Shown here: piece after piece, positions 1 to 8,800 of the stretch | How the letters are laid out: every line of letters starts with the position of its first letter | How positions within the stretch are numbered: position 1 is the first letter of the stretch | Assembly (NCBI GenBank): GCA_947471745.1 | Contig: CANJKZ010000078.1 | Coordinates: 5,460,501 to 5,524,500, forward strand | Direction: 5' to 3' | DNA from: Closterium sp. Naga37s-1 | Taxonomy: Eukaryota; Streptophyta; Zygnematophyceae; Desmidiales; Closteriaceae | DNA length: 64,000 bases | Made by a program: the position numbers and the translations under genes | Notes under the pieces: model-generated | What the model was told of the DNA's origin: nothing | The model's input: the letters and a program-made list of their open reading frames with translations, nothing else | Databases searched by the model: none

Positions 1-50
1 AAGGAGCAAGAGGCAGAGGGGAAGGAGAGAAAGTTGGGCTGGAATCCCAG

Positions 51-1009
51 CACATGAGGGGCACGTTTGGGTACATGGCGCCTGAATACACGCTGACAGG
101 CCGAGTGGCGACCAAGAGTGATGTGTTCAGCTTCGGTGTCGTGCTGCTGGAAGTGCTCTCAGGCCGCCCTGCCCTTGTGCCTCTGGAGCAGACTCAACAG
201 ATTCTTGAAGCACCTCAAGCATCGTCGGCCCGCCCTGCCCTTGTGTCTCTAGAGTCAACTCAAACGGCTGGCGATGCAGCAGCAGCAGCTGTGGAGGAAA
301 GTGCAGCGGTTGTGAACGGTGCAGATGGTGCTGTAAAAGCTGTGGCAACAGCTGGCGAGGAGGAGAGTGCAGCAAATACCTCAGTTCTAGAAGGTGCCTG
401 TGCAGCAGCAGCAGCTGGGGGAAACGGAGGGCCAAGGCCGGGTGTATTGAGCATCGTGGTGTGGGCCACGCCTCTCCTATCCTCGTACGTGCATGCATGC
501 CTAGTTATGAATCTATCTTATTCCTCTCGTTTTATTCGCTACAAGCAGCTCTCCTCTCCTCTCCTCGCACATGTCTGCATGCATGCCTGTGCTGTAGGCG
601 TTCTTGGAAATCCTCAATCTGATGCAAATCCCATCCCATCCCATGCCGCCCCACCCTCTCCCACCAACATCAAGCAAGGCCTGCGCCAGCTTGCCGACCC
701 TCGTCTGGGCGGCGCGGCAGCTATTTACTCGATTCCATTCAGCTTTTCTTATCTTATCCCATCCATGTTGTGTTGAAACGTCTAAAAAATCCCATCTCAT
801 CCCACCCCACCCTCTCCCGCCGACAGCAAACAAGGCCTGCGTCAGTTCGCCGACCCGCGTCTGGGCGGCAGCTATCCACTGGAGGCCATGGCGCGGGCGG
901 CAGCCATAGCCATGAGGTGCACAGAGAGTGAGCCTTCCTCAAGACCAGCCATGGGGGACGTGGTGCAAGCCCTCCGTGCCATCGCCTTCGAACACTCTCC
1001 CATGACCAG
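51..1009 (+). CDS. Receptor-like Ser/Thr protein kinase, C-terminal half of the kinase domain (gene starts before the window)
   Basis: The first exon begins after an acceptor (ATCCCAG) near base 51. It encodes the end of the activation segment ([10 protein letters not shown], subdomain VIII) and subdomain IX ([13 protein letters not shown], then LSGRPAL). A later exon, about 826-1009, encodes [12 protein letters not shown], then [20 protein letters not shown] and [14 protein letters not shown] (subdomains X-XI with the conserved Arg of the RPxM motif). It ends at a GTGCGT donor. The order and wording match plant RLK/RLCK kinases of the PERK/ALE2 type, which act at the plasma membrane. The ATP-binding lobe, catalytic loop and any ectodomain lie upstream of the window. 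Between the two good exons is a stretch (162-600) with an Ala-rich open frame that is not kinase-like and may be intron or an insert. Exon choice is uncertain because several exons are duplicated. The exact subfamily is not resolved. Confidence 0.85.
162..266 (+). repeat. Direct duplication of the GRPALV kinase segment, near-palindrome at the junction
   Basis: The segment encoding [11 protein letters not shown] (about 162-199) recurs as [11 protein letters not shown] (about 228-266). Between the copies is CTTGAAGCACCTCAAG (204-219), a near-palindrome with perfect 5-base outer arms. The duplication keeps the reading frame, so it may lengthen the protein rather than break it. Confidence 0.7.
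630..875 (+). repeat. Tandem duplication of intron end plus DPRLGG exon start
   Basis: A segment with the polypyrimidine/branch region and [12 protein letters not shown] (about 630-713) is repeated as [12 protein letters not shown] (about 789-875). The copies are separated by GTTGAAACGTCTAAAAA (772-788), a decayed form of the junction palindrome. Only the second copy reads on into the rest of the kinase exon, so the first is probably a skipped or dead exon copy. Confidence 0.7.
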
Positions 1010-1645
1010 GTGCGTGCGATGCTCGCCCATCACCTCAGCGCGGGCGGCAGCCATAGCCATGCGATGCACAGAGAGTGAGCCCTCAGCGCGCCCAGCCATG
1101 GGAGCCGTGGTGCAGGCGCTACGTGCCATCGCCTTCGAGCACTCCCCCATGACCAGGTGCGAGATGACGTGCGTCAGTTGTCCTTTGATAGGACCCCTAG
1201 CACATGTGAAACACGTGTGAGACGCTTCAGAGGAAGAGAGTGAGCCCTCAGCGCGACCAGCCATTGGGGATGTGGCGCAGGTGCTCCGTGCCATCGCCTT
1301 CAATCACTCCCCCATGACCAGGTGCGTATGTGCACTCTCTTTTGTCAATTTCTGAGTCGACTTGAAAAAGGATAGCTATGCACTGGAGGCCATGGCCATA
1401 GCCATTCGGTGCAAGGAGAGTGAGCCGTCAGCACGACCATCAATGGGAGACGTGGTCCAAGCCCTCCGTGCCATCGCGTTCGAGCACTCCCCCATGACCA
1501 GGTGCGTGTGTGTGCTGCCTTCTAGTCGACTCAGAACACACTTAAAGTGTTTCAGAAAGAGAGGGCGATCCCTTATTGCGACCAGCCATGGGAGACGTGG
1601 TGCAAGCCCTCCGTGCAATGGCCTTTGATCACTCCCCCATGACCA
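888..1645 (+). repeat. Five tandem copies of the last kinase exon (subdomain XI)
   Basis: The coding block for [20 protein letters not shown] followed by AFEHSPMTR is present five times: about 888-1009, 1039-1155, 1231-1320, 1371-1500 and 1571-1647. Each copy ends at the same donor-like ACCAG|GTGCG. Copies 1, 2 and 4 are nearly full; copies 3 and 5 lack the start of the exon. Substitutions differ between copies (GAEA-type changes, HSP to NHSP), so they have diverged. Palindrome-like junction motifs lie before copies 3 (1210-1225), 4 (1353-1368) and 5 (1523-1536) and after copy 5 (1664-1676, 1683-1694). Using all copies would give repeated subdomain XI segments; using one would give a normal kinase end. 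Confidence 0.85.
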
Positions 1646-1720
1646 GGTGCGAGGTTGCCTTCGCGTCGACTCAAAACGCACGTGAGACATCTCAAAAGGG
1701 GAGTGAACACATGTGATCTA

Positions 1721-1831
1721 TTTCTCTCTTTTCCTTCCTCATCCAACTTATCAGCATGCTTCTTTCTTTTGAGGCGCCTCAAAAGTCTCTCTTTCCCTTC
1801 CTCTTCCCCCTCCCTCATCAGCATGCTTCTT
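1721..1831. repeat. Tandem duplication around a perfect 20-bp palindrome
   Basis: The sequence ending ATCAGCATGCTTCTT occurs at about 1721-1763 and again at 1786-1831. Exactly between them is CTTTTGAGGCGCCTCAAAAG (1766-1785), a perfect 20-bp palindrome. This is one of the clearest cases of the junction motif. Confidence 0.85.
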
Positions 1832-2199
1832 GCCCCTGTGCCTTATTCCCATTTCTCATTTCTCATTTCCCATTTCTCCTCTTGTGCTCCCATGTTCAAC
1901 CCGACTCACATGCCTCCTCTCCTGTCTCTTCATCTCCTTCTCTTTCCCACCTTTCCTCCTCTCCTCTCGTCTCCCCCTCTCCTCTCGTCTCCCCCTCTCC
2001 TCTCGTCTCCCCCTCTCCAGCACACTTCTTGCCACCTCGCCTTATTCCATCTCATCCTCCTCTTCGTCCTCTCATGCTCTCTATACCATACCGACTCACA
2101 TGCCTCCTCTCCTTCTCTCCCCTTTGTTCCCCTCCTCTCCCCTCCTCTCCCCTCCTCTTCCCCTCTCTTCTCCACCTCACCAGGACGCTTCTTGCTCCT

Positions 2200-4011
2200 G
2201 TTCTTTACTCCAGATCTTCCTCCCATGCCTCTCCCGCCTCCTCCTCCTCCTCAGCCTCCTACCATCAATACCACCACCTACACCAGCAACAATACCATCA
2301 GTCACAACAGTCACTGGAGCAGGCATCAAGTGCGCGACAGAGCCACCACCACCGCCACCGCAGCTACCAGCAGCAGCAACAGCCCCAATCCCGGCACCAG
2401 CAATACCACCAGCACGACCAGCAACATCAGGAGCAGCAGCAGCAGTATCAGCACCACTACCCTTCACCCAGTCCTCTGCCCTTTCCGTCCCTCCACACTC
2501 CCAATACCTCCTTTCTCCCATCCACCACCCCATCCTCCACCGCTGCTACAGCTGCTGCTGGTGCTGTGATCGGTGCTAGTGTTTCTGGTGCTGGTGGTGT
2601 TGGCATTTCCCCCTCCACCCCTCTCTCTCGCCCCATTCACATCTCCATGTCAGCCCCTCTCCTTCCCATCACCTCTCCCCACCACTCTCTCCTCCCCTAC
2701 CCTCTCCCCCAATCCTATTTCGCCCCTCCCCAAACCGCCCCTTCCCCTTCCCCTATCCCCCCCCTAATGCTGCCCCCCAGTCATTCTCATTCCGCCTCTC
2801 CCCACCCCTCCGTACCCCCTTTAACCTCACCGCAACACCTCTCAACTGCTCACCAGCTCCTCACTTCCCAACAGCCCATCACCGCTCTCCACCTCTCCAC
2901 ACCACTGCACCAACTCCCCCACCACTCCACACCCCAACCCATCCCATCCGAAGCCTCCGCATCAAGTTCGGATCTGCCGAACCTGGCAACCCGGTCTTCT
3001 TCGGCCAGACCAGGTTGGGCCTGGCCGAATGCAGCAGAGGGCACTACCAGAGACGTTAGCACCAGGCAGGGTTCGATCTCTGGGTCGCCTCAAGCACAGA
3101 CCAGCACCACTAGAGACTCTAGTAGTGCACAAACCCCTCCTGCAACCCCTCCTGTTTCAACTGTACAGAATGCTACTCGATATGCCCAGAACTCTGCCCC
3201 ATCTGCCCACGCGCCTACCTCCTTTGCACGGAATCCTGCCCTGGTGGTCATTGGCAGCTCATACGGGCAAGTACCTCGGTCTTCTCACACTCCAGCCAGT
3301 TCATTTGAGCCACGTCAGAACCCGTTTGGGTTGGTGCCACAAAGGCTGTTTGCTCCTTCCCAGCAAGTAAGAGCAGGAGCAGGAGCAGTGGCAGAGGCAC
3401 CAGCATTGTTGGATGGGCGAGAGGATGGTTCAAGAGGGGGAGAGGCAGCAGCAAGAGGAGGAGAAGGATGGGGAGGAGGAGGATGGGGAGGAGAAGGAAG
3501 GGAGACAGCAGCAAGAGGAACAGCAAACAACCCTTCCACCAGAGCCACTCGCTCGCACTCCCACTCCTCCTCTCGCCCCACTCACTCCCACTCCATCCAC
3601 TTCCCCCTCTCCACTCCACACTCTCTCCCCCGCTTCCCTCCCTCTCCCTCTCACTCGCCCCACTCCTCCCATCTCTCTCACTCGCTCCCCTCTCCCTCCG
3701 CCTCCCCTTACCTTACTCAACCTTACACTACAGCCGCCCCCCCTGCCGGCCCCCTTGCTGCCTCCCCCTATGTCTCCCCGTCCGCCTCCCCTCCTGTCTC
3801 CCCCGATGCCTCCCCCTATGCCACCCCCTCTGCCGCACCTTCCTCCCCCTCTGCTGCTCCGTCCTCCCCCTTGCATTTGGGTGATCTCTCCCCCCAGTCA
3901 CGAGGCGGCATTCCTAGGCTCCTCAGGATGAGCATTCGAGGGCTTGACTATAGGTACTGTACAAGCCTTGAGTACAGGTATGGACCAAATCTCCACTTCA
4001 GGTACGGTTGA
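2200..4011 (+). CDS. Ser/Pro/Gln/His-rich coding stretch, probably the tail of the receptor-like kinase
   Basis: An open frame runs without a stop from 1756 to 4011 (751 codons). Its first part (to about 2200) is pyrimidine-rich and looks like intron. From about 2220 it reads as a plausible low-complexity protein: a His/Gln-rich block, Ser/Pro-rich stretches, an ordinary-composition segment near 2960-3370 (containing FEPRQNPFGLVPQRLF), a Gly/Glu/Arg-rich block and a long Ser/Pro tail. No domain is recognised. It lies in the same direction just after the kinase exons, so it is most likely the disordered cytoplasmic tail of the same gene. The end is odd: three donor-like TACAGGTA/CTTCAGGTA sites lie within 40 bases before the stop, so splicing may end the exon before 4011. 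A separate gene cannot be excluded. Confidence 0.45.
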   Translation, partial: VLYSRSSSHASPASSSSSASYHQYHHLHQQQYHQSQQSLEQASSARQSHHHRHRSYQQQQQPQSRHQQYHQHDQQHQEQQQQYQHHYPSPSPLPFPSLHTPNTSFLPSTTPSSTAATAAAGAVIGASVSGAGGVGISPSTPLSRPIHISMSAPLLPITSPHHSLLPYPLPQSYFAPPQTAPSPSPIPPLMLPPSHSHSASPHPSVPPLTSPQHLSTAHQLLTSQQPITALHLSTPLHQLPHHSTPQPIPSEASASSSDLPNLATRSSSARPGWAWPNAAEGTTRDVSTRQGSISGSPQAQTSTTRDSSSAQTPPATPPVSTVQNATRYAQNSAPSAHAPTSFARNPALVVIGSSYGQVPRSSHTPASSFEPRQNPFGLVPQRLFAPSQQVRAGAGAVAEAPALLDGREDGSRGGEAAARGGEGWGGGGWGGEGRETAARGTANNPSTRATRSHSHSSSRPTHSHSIHFPLSTPHSLPRFPPSPSHSPHSSHLSHSLPSPSASPYLTQPYTTAAPPAGPLAASPYVSPSASPPVSPDASPYATPSAAPSSPSAAPSSPLHLGDLSPQSRGGIPRLLRMSIRGLDYRYCTSLEYRYGPNLHFRYG

Positions 4012-4105
4012 TTGCATGTCCGGTTGATTGCATGTCAGGTTGATTGCATGTCCGGTTGATTGCATGTCCGTTTGATTGCATGTCCGGTAAATTATATGTC
4101 CATTT
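4009..4105. repeat. Tandem 17-18 bp repeat (TGCATGTCCGGTTGATT)
   Basis: About five imperfect copies of TGCATGTCCGGTTGATT follow each other just after the long open frame. They start at the stop codon region and fade out near 4105. Probably intronic. Confidence 0.8.
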
Positions 4106-4125
4106 GATTCGAGGTCCAATTGTTC

Positions 4126-4340
4126 GCAGGTTTCACTAGTCTGGTCTCTCTCTTCGTAGGTGTGATCTGGTCTGGCTCTTGATGCCCTGTCAATCTTCAT
4201 CTCTCCCCAGCCTACACTTGCTGTCTTTGAGTCGACTAAAAACAGTTTCACTAGTCTGGTCTCCCTCTCTTTGTATTTGTAATCTGGCTCTTGATGCCTT
4301 GTCAATCTTCATCTCTCCCTATCTTGCACGTGTTGCCTCA
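4126..4340. repeat. Tandem duplication with TTTGAGTCGACTAAAA at the junction
   Basis: A segment starting GTTTCACTAGTCTGGTCTC and containing GGCTCTTGATGCC plus GTCAATCTTCATCTCTCC occurs at about 4130-4224 and again at 4243-4340. The junction is TTTGAGTCGACTAAAA (4226-4241), a 16-bp near-palindrome. Both copies contain an exon-like ALDALSIFIS reading that resembles the ALDASSASLP exon just downstream. Confidence 0.75.
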
Positions 4341-4400
4341 CTCGTCTCTCGTCTCTCCCCTCCCTCTTCCCCTCCTCCCCCCTCGTTTGTCTCTTTGCAG

Positions 4401-4600
4401 TGGTGACATGGCTCTTGATGCCTCCTCTGCATCTCTCCCATACAGCCAGCCTCCCTCACAGGCAAGTGCACTTCTCTATCACACCCTCTCCCTCTTCCCC
4501 TCCTCCCCTCTTCCTCTCAATCCTTCTTCCCTGCTCCCCCCTGCCCTCCTCTCATGATGCCTCGTCTGCATCACTCCCATACAGCCAGCCTCCGTCACAG
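4401..4600 (+). repeat. Duplicated micro-exon ALDASSASLPYSQPPSQ with GC donors
   Basis: Copy 1 is 4401-4461, after an acceptor CTCTTTGCAG; it reads GDMALDASSASLPYSQPPSQ. Copy 2 is 4556-4600 and reads DASSASLPYSQPPSQ. Both end in CACAG followed by GCAAGT, a GC-type splice donor rather than GT. Copy 2 has lost the acceptor end. The exon fits the Ser/Pro-rich tail of the kinase gene. Confidence 0.6.
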
Positions 4601-4711
4601 GCAAGTCGGCTGCTCATTTTATTGCATCGCACCTTGTAACTCCTGTTTTCTTCCTTCTTCGCCCTCCTTCCCTCTTCCCTCCTCCCCTCTTCCCCTTTTC
4701 TCTCTTTCAGT

Positions 4712-5177
4712 TCCGCTCTTCCCTTCAGTTCCAGAGTCCAACATTCTTCGATAAACGAATCCCACCAATGATATTCTATGGTGCATAGCACCCCTGCGAA
4801 CAGGACTCTCAAACCCACGAATCTTGTTTGTCAACCCACCAATGCAGGAATTTTCCGGCCCATTCTCGCCTGATCACCCCAGTCACAGCACTGGTAACAG
4901 AGAGGGCAACCACACCAGGACCAGCAGCAGCAGCAGAGAAGGAGATTATTACAGCGGCAATAGAGAGGGAGATTATATCAGCAGCAGCAGAAATCCAAGC
5001 ACGAGCAGCGGGAATCCAGGCACCAGCAGCAGTAACAGCAGGCGTTTTCTAGGCTCGACCATGGGGCCACAAGCAGGAGAAGCACACAGTTCACACTCAG
5101 GTGACCCTGTTACAACACCTGTAACCGAACTGGTTACCAGCGACGACGATCACCAACCACTGCTGAGAAGGTTGTGA
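4712..5177 (+). CDS. Possible last exon(s) of the receptor-like kinase gene
   Basis: A strong acceptor (CTCTCTTTCAG) ends at 4711. The frame after it reads FRSSLQFQSPTFFDKRIPPM before a stop near 4787. A second open frame, from about 4824 to the stop at 5175-5177, is Ser/Gly/Asn-rich with the repeated motif NREGDY (GNREGNHT, GNREGDYIS). A small intron between the two, or use of the overlapping Ala-rich frame (stop at 5052), is possible. The composition matches the upstream Ser/Pro-rich tail. No domain is recognised. Confidence 0.35.
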
Positions 5178-5859
5178 TGACCTGGCAACCAGGCGACCCG
5201 GCGACAATTTGACCTGGCAATCTGGCGATGTGGTGACCATCTGATCTGGCAACCAGACAAACTCAAGAGCCTGGTTACAAACAACGACGAAGGCAAAGCT
5301 GCAAGTGAAACTGCGATGCATGTTGCTAGCATATGAGTAGACATTTTTACATGAGTGTAGTTCCATATAGATGTAAAACTGTGACAACAACTAGCATCCA
5401 GATCTTAGGGATGCTAGGCAGTAGTGTAGTGTACCTCATGAACTTGGTTTGAGGTTTGAGTTGGTGTACAAGTGTTGAAACTTCGGATTTGCCATACAAG
5501 CCTCTATTGACTAGTTGAACAAAGAATCTGTTGAAAAGCTCAGAATCAAACTAAGCTCCAGATCATGCATTACAATTACAGGGCTTGGCACTATGGATTA
5601 CATGGTGTAGTTTACTGACAAGATACACACTGCTTTATAATCATTTCATAAACAAGCAGGAACGAACACACAGCACAGAGCTGCAGAGACTGATAGAAAC
5701 CGTGGCAAATATGCCCAAACCCTAACACCGCTACAGAAATATATATTATTTTGAAGCAGCAGCTGCCTAGCAAAAACACAAGCTGCTAACACCGTATAAT
5801 AACCTTGGAAAAGCCTCAAATGTCATTATTGGTCTTGGTCAACGCGAACACTGTAGTCA
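5178..5859. other. Intergenic region between two convergent genes
   Basis: AT-richer sequence (3' flanks) between the end of the kinase gene (+) and the stop codon of the kinesin gene (-). It starts with degenerate direct repeats of GACCTGGCAACCAGGCGACC type (5178-5260). I see no coding or RNA gene in it. Confidence 0.6.
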
Positions 5860-8800
5860 TCAGGTCTTGATCTTGGGAGCACAAAAGTGGTAATCAAGGG
5901 ACGACAGAGCCCTGCCAGCAGCGTCGGCTGCTCCTGCCACCAGCGCCCTGCTGGTCGCCACCACAAGCTCATTCAGCCTCTTGCTCTCCGCCTTGAGCGC
6001 CCGCACCTGCTCAACGCGCTGCGATGTTTCCTGTTATGTGAGGCAGTGGTTTGACAGGGGGAGTGGGGGATGGATAGGAAGAATCATCAGCCACTTGGAT
6101 CATCTCTGCCCCGCATGCACACACCTCAGCTTCCCACTGTCAACGCTGATTTTGACTATTGAATCAATCCAGGAGACCACCTCTTGAGTGTTGATTCAAA
6201 AGTTTTATCAAACTGCATTTTTCTGACACCCACCCACACCACTCCTCACCTCAGTTCCCTCCAGCATCATCCGTGCCCAACTTCTATCAACCCTCTCTCT
6301 CACACCACTTCAGCAGGACTTCAGCATTCCTCTCACCTCTATCTGCTGTGCCAGCTTCTTCTCAGTCTCTTCCAACTTCACCCGTCCACGGCTCATCTCC
6401 CCTCTCAGTGCTACCACCTCCTGCTCTGCCTGCTGCCGTGCCGCCTTCTCAGTCATCAGCAGCTGCAGCCCAGCGCCAGTGCCATCAGCACCGTCCCCTG
6501 ATTCAGAAGCGATTAACAGAGCCTCCTCCAGCTGCCCCTTCGCCTCCTGCGCCTCCTGAAGCTGCTGTTCCAGCCGCTGCACCACTGCAGGCAGGGAGGG
6601 TTGGGTGGATGGGGAAGGTGGGGAGGGAGGGGAGGGGAAAGAGGGAGTAGGAGAGGAGAAAGCGTAAGCAGCGCCCCAGCGCCTGTGCCATCAGCACCGT
6701 CCCCCGACTCTGAAGCGACTAGCGGAGCCTCCTCCAGCTGCCCCTTCGCCTCCTGCGCCTCCCTCAGCTGCTGCTCCAGCCGCTGCACCACTGCACACGT
6801 GGGAGAGGTAGGGGAAAGAAAGGGGGGTTGGGTGGGAGGAGGGGAGGAAGGTAAGAGAGAGGGTAGGGGAAAGAGGGAGAATGGAGAGGAGAAGTCAGGT
6901 CATCTTGGCCTTTGTGCCACTGCACCGCCGCTGCACTTCAAAATAAGAGTTCTGAGATATCGTTAAGGCGTCTGAAAGTCAGGCTGGCTTGCGGTGTTTA
7001 AGAATTTTGGGGAAAAAAAAAAAAAAAAAGGTGTAAAGCTTACTTTCTCGGGCCGATGCCAGCTCTTTGGCCATATCATCCCGTTCCATCGTAAGGGACT
7101 CCGTGGCCTTGGAGAGATTCTGCAGACGGTAGTAGCAATGTGAGAAGGCAACACCACACAAAGGCAGCACACACGCAAGATAAGAGTGACAGACAGGGTA
7201 TGAGAATGTATGAGAGAAAGAGTGAGGGTCAGGGGGGGGGGGCAGACCTGCACGTGGGTGAGAGCCACAGAGGTGAAAGCACCAAGGAGCTCCTTCACTC
7301 CACTGCCATCCTCCCAATCCTCACTGCCCTCTTCCTCCTCATCCCCACTGCCCTCCCCATCCTCACGTCCCCCCTCACTGCCCTTCTCCCCACTATCGCT
7401 CTCCTTTGAAGCCTCTTCAGCCATCAGCTCTTGCCCTGCGTCTCCTGCTCCCTCCTTCAGCAAACCACATGGATCACCACAGGACTGCACAGAACCTTCA
7501 CTCTCCCCGCGCTGCCTAATCAGCATCCCAGAAAACGAGTCTGAGCTGTCGCTAGTCTCGTCTCGCCCCTCCCCCAACCCGTTCTCCTGAATAGCTTCCA
7601 TCCAGTGCCTTTCGGTGCCTTGAATCTGGTCCAACTCTTTGTACCCATGGCAGTCTGATTCCTGCTTTTCCTGGCGTTCTTGCAATTCCAATTCCACACC
7701 CAGCCCCTCCTTGCATGATTTCTGCTGCCCCAGCCGTTCAGGCTCATGAAAGTCCGTACCCTGCATTTCGTCGCTTGTTGTTCCTGAGACAGCGTGTGGA
7801 TTATCAGTGCATTAACCCCCCCCCAATTGCTATGACTTTTGAGGCGCCTCAAACAGCGTGTGGATTATCAGTGCATTACCCCCCCCCCCAATTGCTATGA
7901 CTACCGCACTACTGCTGTAGCATTGCTGCCTCGTATGCTAGCGCGTACCTCTGAAAAGGTCTGCTGTGCCTCTTCCATTTGTTGCCTCGCTTCTGTTTCG
8001 GCCTGCTCGAGCCTGCAGTGATACACGGAGGGGGATGCATGCATGGACGAGGATGGATGGATGAAAAGGTCTGCTGTGCCTCTTCCATTTGCTGCCTCGC
8101 TTCTGTTTCAGCTTGCTCGAGCCTGCAGCACCCTGCTAGGCAACACCCTAAGCACCCATCCCCACCACACACTCTCACGCACCTATCCCATTCTCCCCAT
8201 CCCTGTCCCATCGGACTCACTTGGCAGTCCACTCCTCTTCCACTGCAGCAACCCCCTCTGCCAGCTTCTGCTCCATCTCCTCCCTCTCCGCCTGCAGCGT
8301 CTCCACCAGCTCCTTCTGTTCCTCCAGACTCGCTTTGGCCTGCGACAGCTGCTCCTCCTGCGAATACACCACCACCTAAGCAAAAGCAGCAAGGAAGGGT
8401 TTTCAGAACGAGGGGGGAAGCAGGAAAATCAGAGTCGGAAGGGAAGCAGGGTAAGTCAAGTCAGGAGAATTCTACCTATGCCACATGGACGGTGATGTGT
8501 CATGTGGCACTGGGTTGTAAAAAGTGGAAGCAGAGAGCTGGACGGATGCGAGGTGAGAGAGGAGAGATGATGGGGACGGGGTACCTAGGGATGACAGGCC
8601 ATTGTAGTGCTTATGGGATTTTTCAGATAACACCCTGCAAAAGAAAGGGTACCTCTAAGGAGTGCACGCGGTCGTCATGCTCGTCAATGGTCTCCTGCAG
8701 CGTGCGAGTGAGGATGCGGTACTCCTCCTCCTCGTTCACCATCGCCTTCGTCTTCACCTCCATCGCCTGGCGTTGCAGACAAAGAGGAGGGCAAAGAGCA

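Noticed and set aside
127-498. Minus-strand open frames opposite the kinase exon
   Set aside because: Shadows of the plus-strand kinase and Ala-rich sequence.
1756-2200. First 150 codons of the 751-codon frame, and its overlapping frames
   Set aside because: Pyrimidine-rich and repetitive (TCTCGTCTCCCCCTC tandem units at 1970-2020), open in several frames at once, so more likely intron than coding.
3060-3135. A further junction palindrome (GGGTCGCCTCAAGC near 3088)
   Set aside because: Weak match, and no convincing direct repeat on its two sides.
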